NCBI GenBank assembly: GCA_040755095.1
Contig: JBFMBH010000031.1
Span: 1-34,329 of the forward strand
Direction of reading: 5' to 3'
Source of the DNA: Thermodesulfobacteriota bacterium
GTDB taxonomy: Bacteria; Desulfobacterota; Desulfobulbia; Desulfobulbales; JBFMBH01
Length of the DNA stretch: 34,329 bases
Of the stretch, positions 31,626 to 34,329 are shown one piece after another (positions within the stretch are counted from its first letter, which is position 1; each line of letters starts with the position of its first letter). Both the position numbers and the translations under genes were made by a program. The notes under the pieces are model-generated. The model was not told the DNA's origin and did no database searches. It saw nothing but the letters and a program-made list of their open reading frames with translations.

Positions 31626-33179
31626 TCACTCCCACTCGATGGTGCTGGGCGGCTTCGAGGAGATGTCGTACACCACCCGGTTGACCCCCCGCACCTCGTT
31701 GATGATCCGGTTGGCCATGCGGGCCAGGAGGTCTTCGGGCAGCCGCGTCCAGTCGGCGGTCATGGCGTCCAGGCTGTCCACCACCCGCAACGCCACCACA
31801 TTCTCGTAGGTACGCCCGTCGCCCATCACCCCCACCGTCCGGATGGGCAGCAGCACGGCAAAGGACTGCCAGACCCGACGGTACCAGCCGGCCCGCTTCA
31901 TCTCTTCCAGGACAATGACATCCGCCTGGCGCAGTACGGCAAGCCTTGTTGCCGTCACCTCGCCCAGGATGCGGATGGCCAGCCCAGGACCGGGGAAGGG
32001 CTGGCGGAAGACCAGTTCCTCCGGCAATCCCAGCTCCAGGCCCAAGGCCCGCACCTCGTCCTTGAAGAGCTCCCGCAGCGGCTCCACCAGGGCAAGCTGC
32101 ATGCGCTCCGGCAGGCCGCCCACATTGTGGTGGCTCTTGATCACCGCCGACGGTCCCTTGAAGGAGACGCTTTCAATGACGTCCGGATACAGGGTGCCCT
32201 GGGCCAGGAACTGCACGTCGCCCACCTTCTTCGCCTCGGCCTCGAAGATGCGGATGAAGGCGTGGCCGATCCGCTTGCGCTTCTCCTCCGGGTCGATGAT
32301 GCCGGCCAGCTCCGCCAGGAACTGACTGGCCGCGTCCACGGTGATGAGGTCGAGCCCGACCTTCTCCCGGAAGAAGGCCATGACCGTTTCCGCCTCCCGG
32401 GTGCGCAACAGGCCGTTGTCCACGAAGACAGAGGTCAGACGATCGCCGATGGCCCGGTGCACCAGGGCTGCGGTCACCGCCGAGTCGACACCGCCGGAAA
32501 GGGCGCAGAGCACGCGGCCGTTGCCGACCCGTTTGCGGATGGCCGCCACCGCTGCCTCCACGAAGGAGTGCATGGTCCAGTTGGGGCCGCAGCCGCAGAT
32601 GCCGAATACGAAGTTCCGGAGGACGCCGGTGCCGATCAGGGTGTGGGCCACCTCCGGGTGGAACTGTACCCCCACGAAAGACCGCTCCTGATGGCGGAAG
32701 GCGGCGTTGGGCGAGCCAACGCTGGTGGCGGTGACGACAAAGCCCGGCGGCAGCTCCTCCACCCGATCGCCGTGGCTCATCCACACCTGATAGCCGCCCG
32801 CCCCCTTCTCCAGGCCAGCGAAGAGGCCGTCGGCGGCGGCCACCGCCAGCTCCGCCTTGCCGAACTCCCGTCCTGGGGCCCGCTCCACCCGCCCCCCCAG
32901 CTGCCGGGCCATGAGCTGCGCCCCATAACAGATGCCCATAACCGGGATGCCGAGAGCAAAGAGGGCCGGATCGCTGGCCGGCGCTCCCGGATCGTAGACG
33001 CTGGCCGGCCCTCCGGAAAGGATGATCCCCCGGGGCGCCATGGCCCTGATCGCAGTCAGGGGCAGGTTGAAGGGATGGATCTCGCAGTAGACCTGCTGCT
33101 CCCGGATCCGCCGGGCGATGAGCTGGGTGGTCTGGGAGCCGAAATCGAGGATAAGAACTTTTTCGCTATGGATATCCAT
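31626..33179 (-). CDS. guaA: GMP synthase (glutamine-hydrolysing)
   Basis: This 517-residue enzyme converts XMP to GMP using ATP and glutamine. The class I amidotransferase has its nucleophile Cys84 in MGICYGAQ and His174/Glu176 in QFHPEVAHT. The ATP pyrophosphatase domain has the P-loop LSGGVDSAV (227-235), and the dimerisation domain carries [18 protein letters not shown] and the C-terminal [17 protein letters not shown]. Length is normal. The ATG at 33179 starts directly at the family N-terminus; the Shine-Dalgarno is weak. It is 47 nt downstream of guaB, the usual guaBA order. Confidence 0.98.
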   Translation of the reverse strand: MDIHSEKVLILDFGSQTTQLIARRIREQQVYCEIHPFNLPLTAIRAMAPRGIILSGGPASVYDPGAPASDPALFALGIPVMGICYGAQLMARQLGGRVERAPGREFGKAELAVAAADGLFAGLEKGAGGYQVWMSHGDRVEELPPGFVVTATSVGSPNAAFRHQERSFVGVQFHPEVAHTLIGTGVLRNFVFGICGCGPNWTMHSFVEAAVAAIRKRVGNGRVLCALSGGVDSAVTAALVHRAIGDRLTSVFVDNGLLRTREAETVMAFFREKVGLDLITVDAASQFLAELAGIIDPEEKRKRIGHAFIRIFEAEAKKVGDVQFLAQGTLYPDVIESVSFKGPSAVIKSHHNVGGLPERMQLALVEPLRELFKDEVRALGLELGLPEELVFRQPFPGPGLAIRILGEVTATRLAVLRQADVIVLEEMKRAGWYRRVWQSFAVLLPIRTVGVMGDGRTYENVVALRVVDSLDAMTADWTRLPEDLLARMANRIINEVRGVNRVVYDISSKPPSTIEWE

Positions 33180-33226
33180 GCACCGGTACCGGCTCGTGTG
33201 GCCGAGCGGAGGGATGCCGTCTCGGG

Positions 33227-34329
33227 TCAGCCGAGGCGGTAGTTGGGGGCTTCCTTGGTGATGATCACGTCATGGACATGGCTTTCCTTGAGCCCGGCCG
33301 CCGTGATGCGCACGAAGCGGGCCCGGGCGTGCAGCTCGGCGATGGTGGCGGCCCCCACGTAGCCCATACCGGAGCGCAAGCCGCCCACCAGCTGGTAGAC
33401 GGTCTCGGACAGCGGGCCCCGGTATGGCACCCGGCCCTCGATCCCCTCGGGCACGAACTTCTTCGCCGCGCCGGCCTCTTCATCCTGGAAATAGCGATCA
33501 GCACTGCCCTGGTTCATGGCGCCCAGGGAGCCCATGCCCCGGTAGCCCTTGTAGGTGCGACCCTGGTAGAGGAAGGTCTCCCCCGGCGCCTCGTCGGTGC
33601 CGGCGAACAGGCTGCCGATCATCACGGTGTGGGCGCCGGCGCCCAGGGCCTTGGTGACATCGCCCGAGAACTTGAGCCCACCGTCGGCGATGATGGGCAC
33701 CCCGGCCTGGGCCGCCTGGCGGCCGCAGTTGAAGATGGCGGTCAGCTGCGGCACCCCGACCCCGGCCACCACCCGGGTGGTGCAGATGGAGCCTGGCCCC
33801 ACCCCTACCTTGACCGCATCGGCCCCGGCATCGATCAGGGCCTGGGTGCCCTCGGCGGTGGCGACGTTGCCGGCCACGACCGGCAGGGCCGGGAAGGCGT
33901 CCTTGAGCGCCGTCACCGCCCGGAGCACATTCCGGGAGTGGCCATGGGCCGAATCCAGGACCACCGCGTCCACCCCGACCCGGAGCAGTCGGGCCGCCTG
34001 GGCCAGATAGTCGCTGCCGATCCCGAGAGCAGCGGCCACCATCAGGCGCCCCATGCCGTCCTTGGCTGCCCGGGGATAGCGCTTGATCTTTTCGATATCC
34101 TTGATGGTGATGAGCCCCTTGAGCTCCCCGGCCTCATCCACCACCAGCAGTTTTTCGATGCGATGCTCGTGGAGGAGCGCTTTCGAGGCCTCCAGGGTGA
34201 TGCCCACTGGCGCCGTGACCAGGCTCTTGCTGGTCATGACGTCCCGCACCTTGAGGTCGAGGTCGGACACGAACCGCAGATCCCGGTTGGTGACGATCCC
34301 CACCAGCTTGCGGCCGGTGAGGACCGGCA
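33227..34329 (-). CDS. guaB: IMP dehydrogenase, 5' end cut by the window
   Basis: GuaB oxidises IMP to XMP with NAD+, the committed step of GMP synthesis. The visible 367 or so residues enter inside the first CBS domain ([16 protein letters not shown]) and include the second CBS domain ([14 protein letters not shown]). The barrel follows: LDSAHGHS, the active-site loop [18 protein letters not shown] with catalytic Cys, [13 protein letters not shown], the [11 protein letters not shown] flap and the conserved [13 protein letters not shown] end. A GTG at 34303 is an internal Val, not the start; the frame is open to the edge and about 120 residues are missing. guaA follows. Confidence 0.97.
   Translation of the reverse strand, partial: PVLTGRKLVGIVTNRDLRFVSDLDLKVRDVMTSKSLVTAPVGITLEASKALLHEHRIEKLLVVDEAGELKGLITIKDIEKIKRYPRAAKDGMGRLMVAAALGIGSDYLAQAARLLRVGVDAVVLDSAHGHSRNVLRAVTALKDAFPALPVVAGNVATAEGTQALIDAGADAVKVGVGPGSICTTRVVAGVGVPQLTAIFNCGRQAAQAGVPIIADGGLKFSGDVTKALGAGAHTVMIGSLFAGTDEAPGETFLYQGRTYKGYRGMGSLGAMNQGSADRYFQDEEAGAAKKFVPEGIEGRVPYRGPLSETVYQLVGGLRSGMGYVGAATIAELHARARFVRITAAGLKESHVHDVIITKEAPNYRLG

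Noticed and set aside
29078-31684. Plus-strand open frame opposite the REC-TPR and GAF-kinase genes
   Set aside because: Shadow of two genes with complete catalytic motifs on the minus strand.

Overview
The window reads as a stretch of ordinary chromosome from a GC-rich, Gram-negative, signalling-rich anaerobe or microaerobe. A deltaproteobacterial lineage (Desulfobacterota) is the best guess. The inference rests on the density of hybrid kinases, PilZ and HDOD proteins, a small DUF6485-type cysteine protein, a CxxCH heme sensor kinase, a bacteriohemerythrin and the high GC content. No rRNA, tRNA, CRISPR array, phage or intact transposon was seen.

Layout. 1-480 has no gene I can support but contains a 44-base near-palindrome. 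483-3843 (minus) is a chemoreceptor followed by a PilZ protein. 4058-5959 (plus) is a PpiD/SurA-type foldase with a good sigma70 promoter. 5956-8159 (minus) is a tightly packed unit: cbiO-like ATPase, thioredoxin with a zinc ribbon, plsY and a mini DnaJ protein. 8583-16652 (plus) is a long signalling operon: heme-c hybrid kinase, single receiver, receiver-kinase, DUF6485 protein, PilZ protein, cob(I)alamin adenosyltransferase and a PAS-kinase-HDOD fusion. 16701-18759 (minus) holds mgtE and a flavodoxin-like gene. 19182-21233 (plus) holds a metallophosphoesterase and protoporphyrinogen oxidase. 21245-22570 (minus) is dnaA. 23104-24333 (minus) is an MFS transporter. 24458-24862 (plus) is a bacteriohemerythrin. 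25017-26894 (plus) is a four-gene Spy-like/sigma/anti-sigma-like/Spy-like module. 26907-34329 (minus) runs guaB (cut by the window edge), guaA, GAF-kinase, receiver-TPR protein, and a membrane protein carrying a retroviral-type CCHC zinc knuckle.

How the genes may work together. The operon at 8583-16652 looks like one redox-responsive signalling pathway with phosphotransfer (kinases and receivers) and c-di-GMP-type outputs (PilZ, HDOD). The minus-strand group behind guaBA pairs a soluble GAF kinase with a receiver-TPR protein and the CCHC/TM protein. The Spy-sigma-Spy module looks like an autoregulated envelope-stress circuit.

The most interesting observation is upstream of mgtE. A near-consensus promoter drives a leader of about 250 nt containing a 36-codon ORF with a strong ribosome-binding site. 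Its product begins with Asp-Asp-Pro-Gly-Pro, and its stop codon lies at the foot of a GC hairpin. This resembles the acidic/proline-rich MgtL leader peptide that senses low magnesium by ribosome destabilisation in enterobacteria, but here it sits in front of mgtE.
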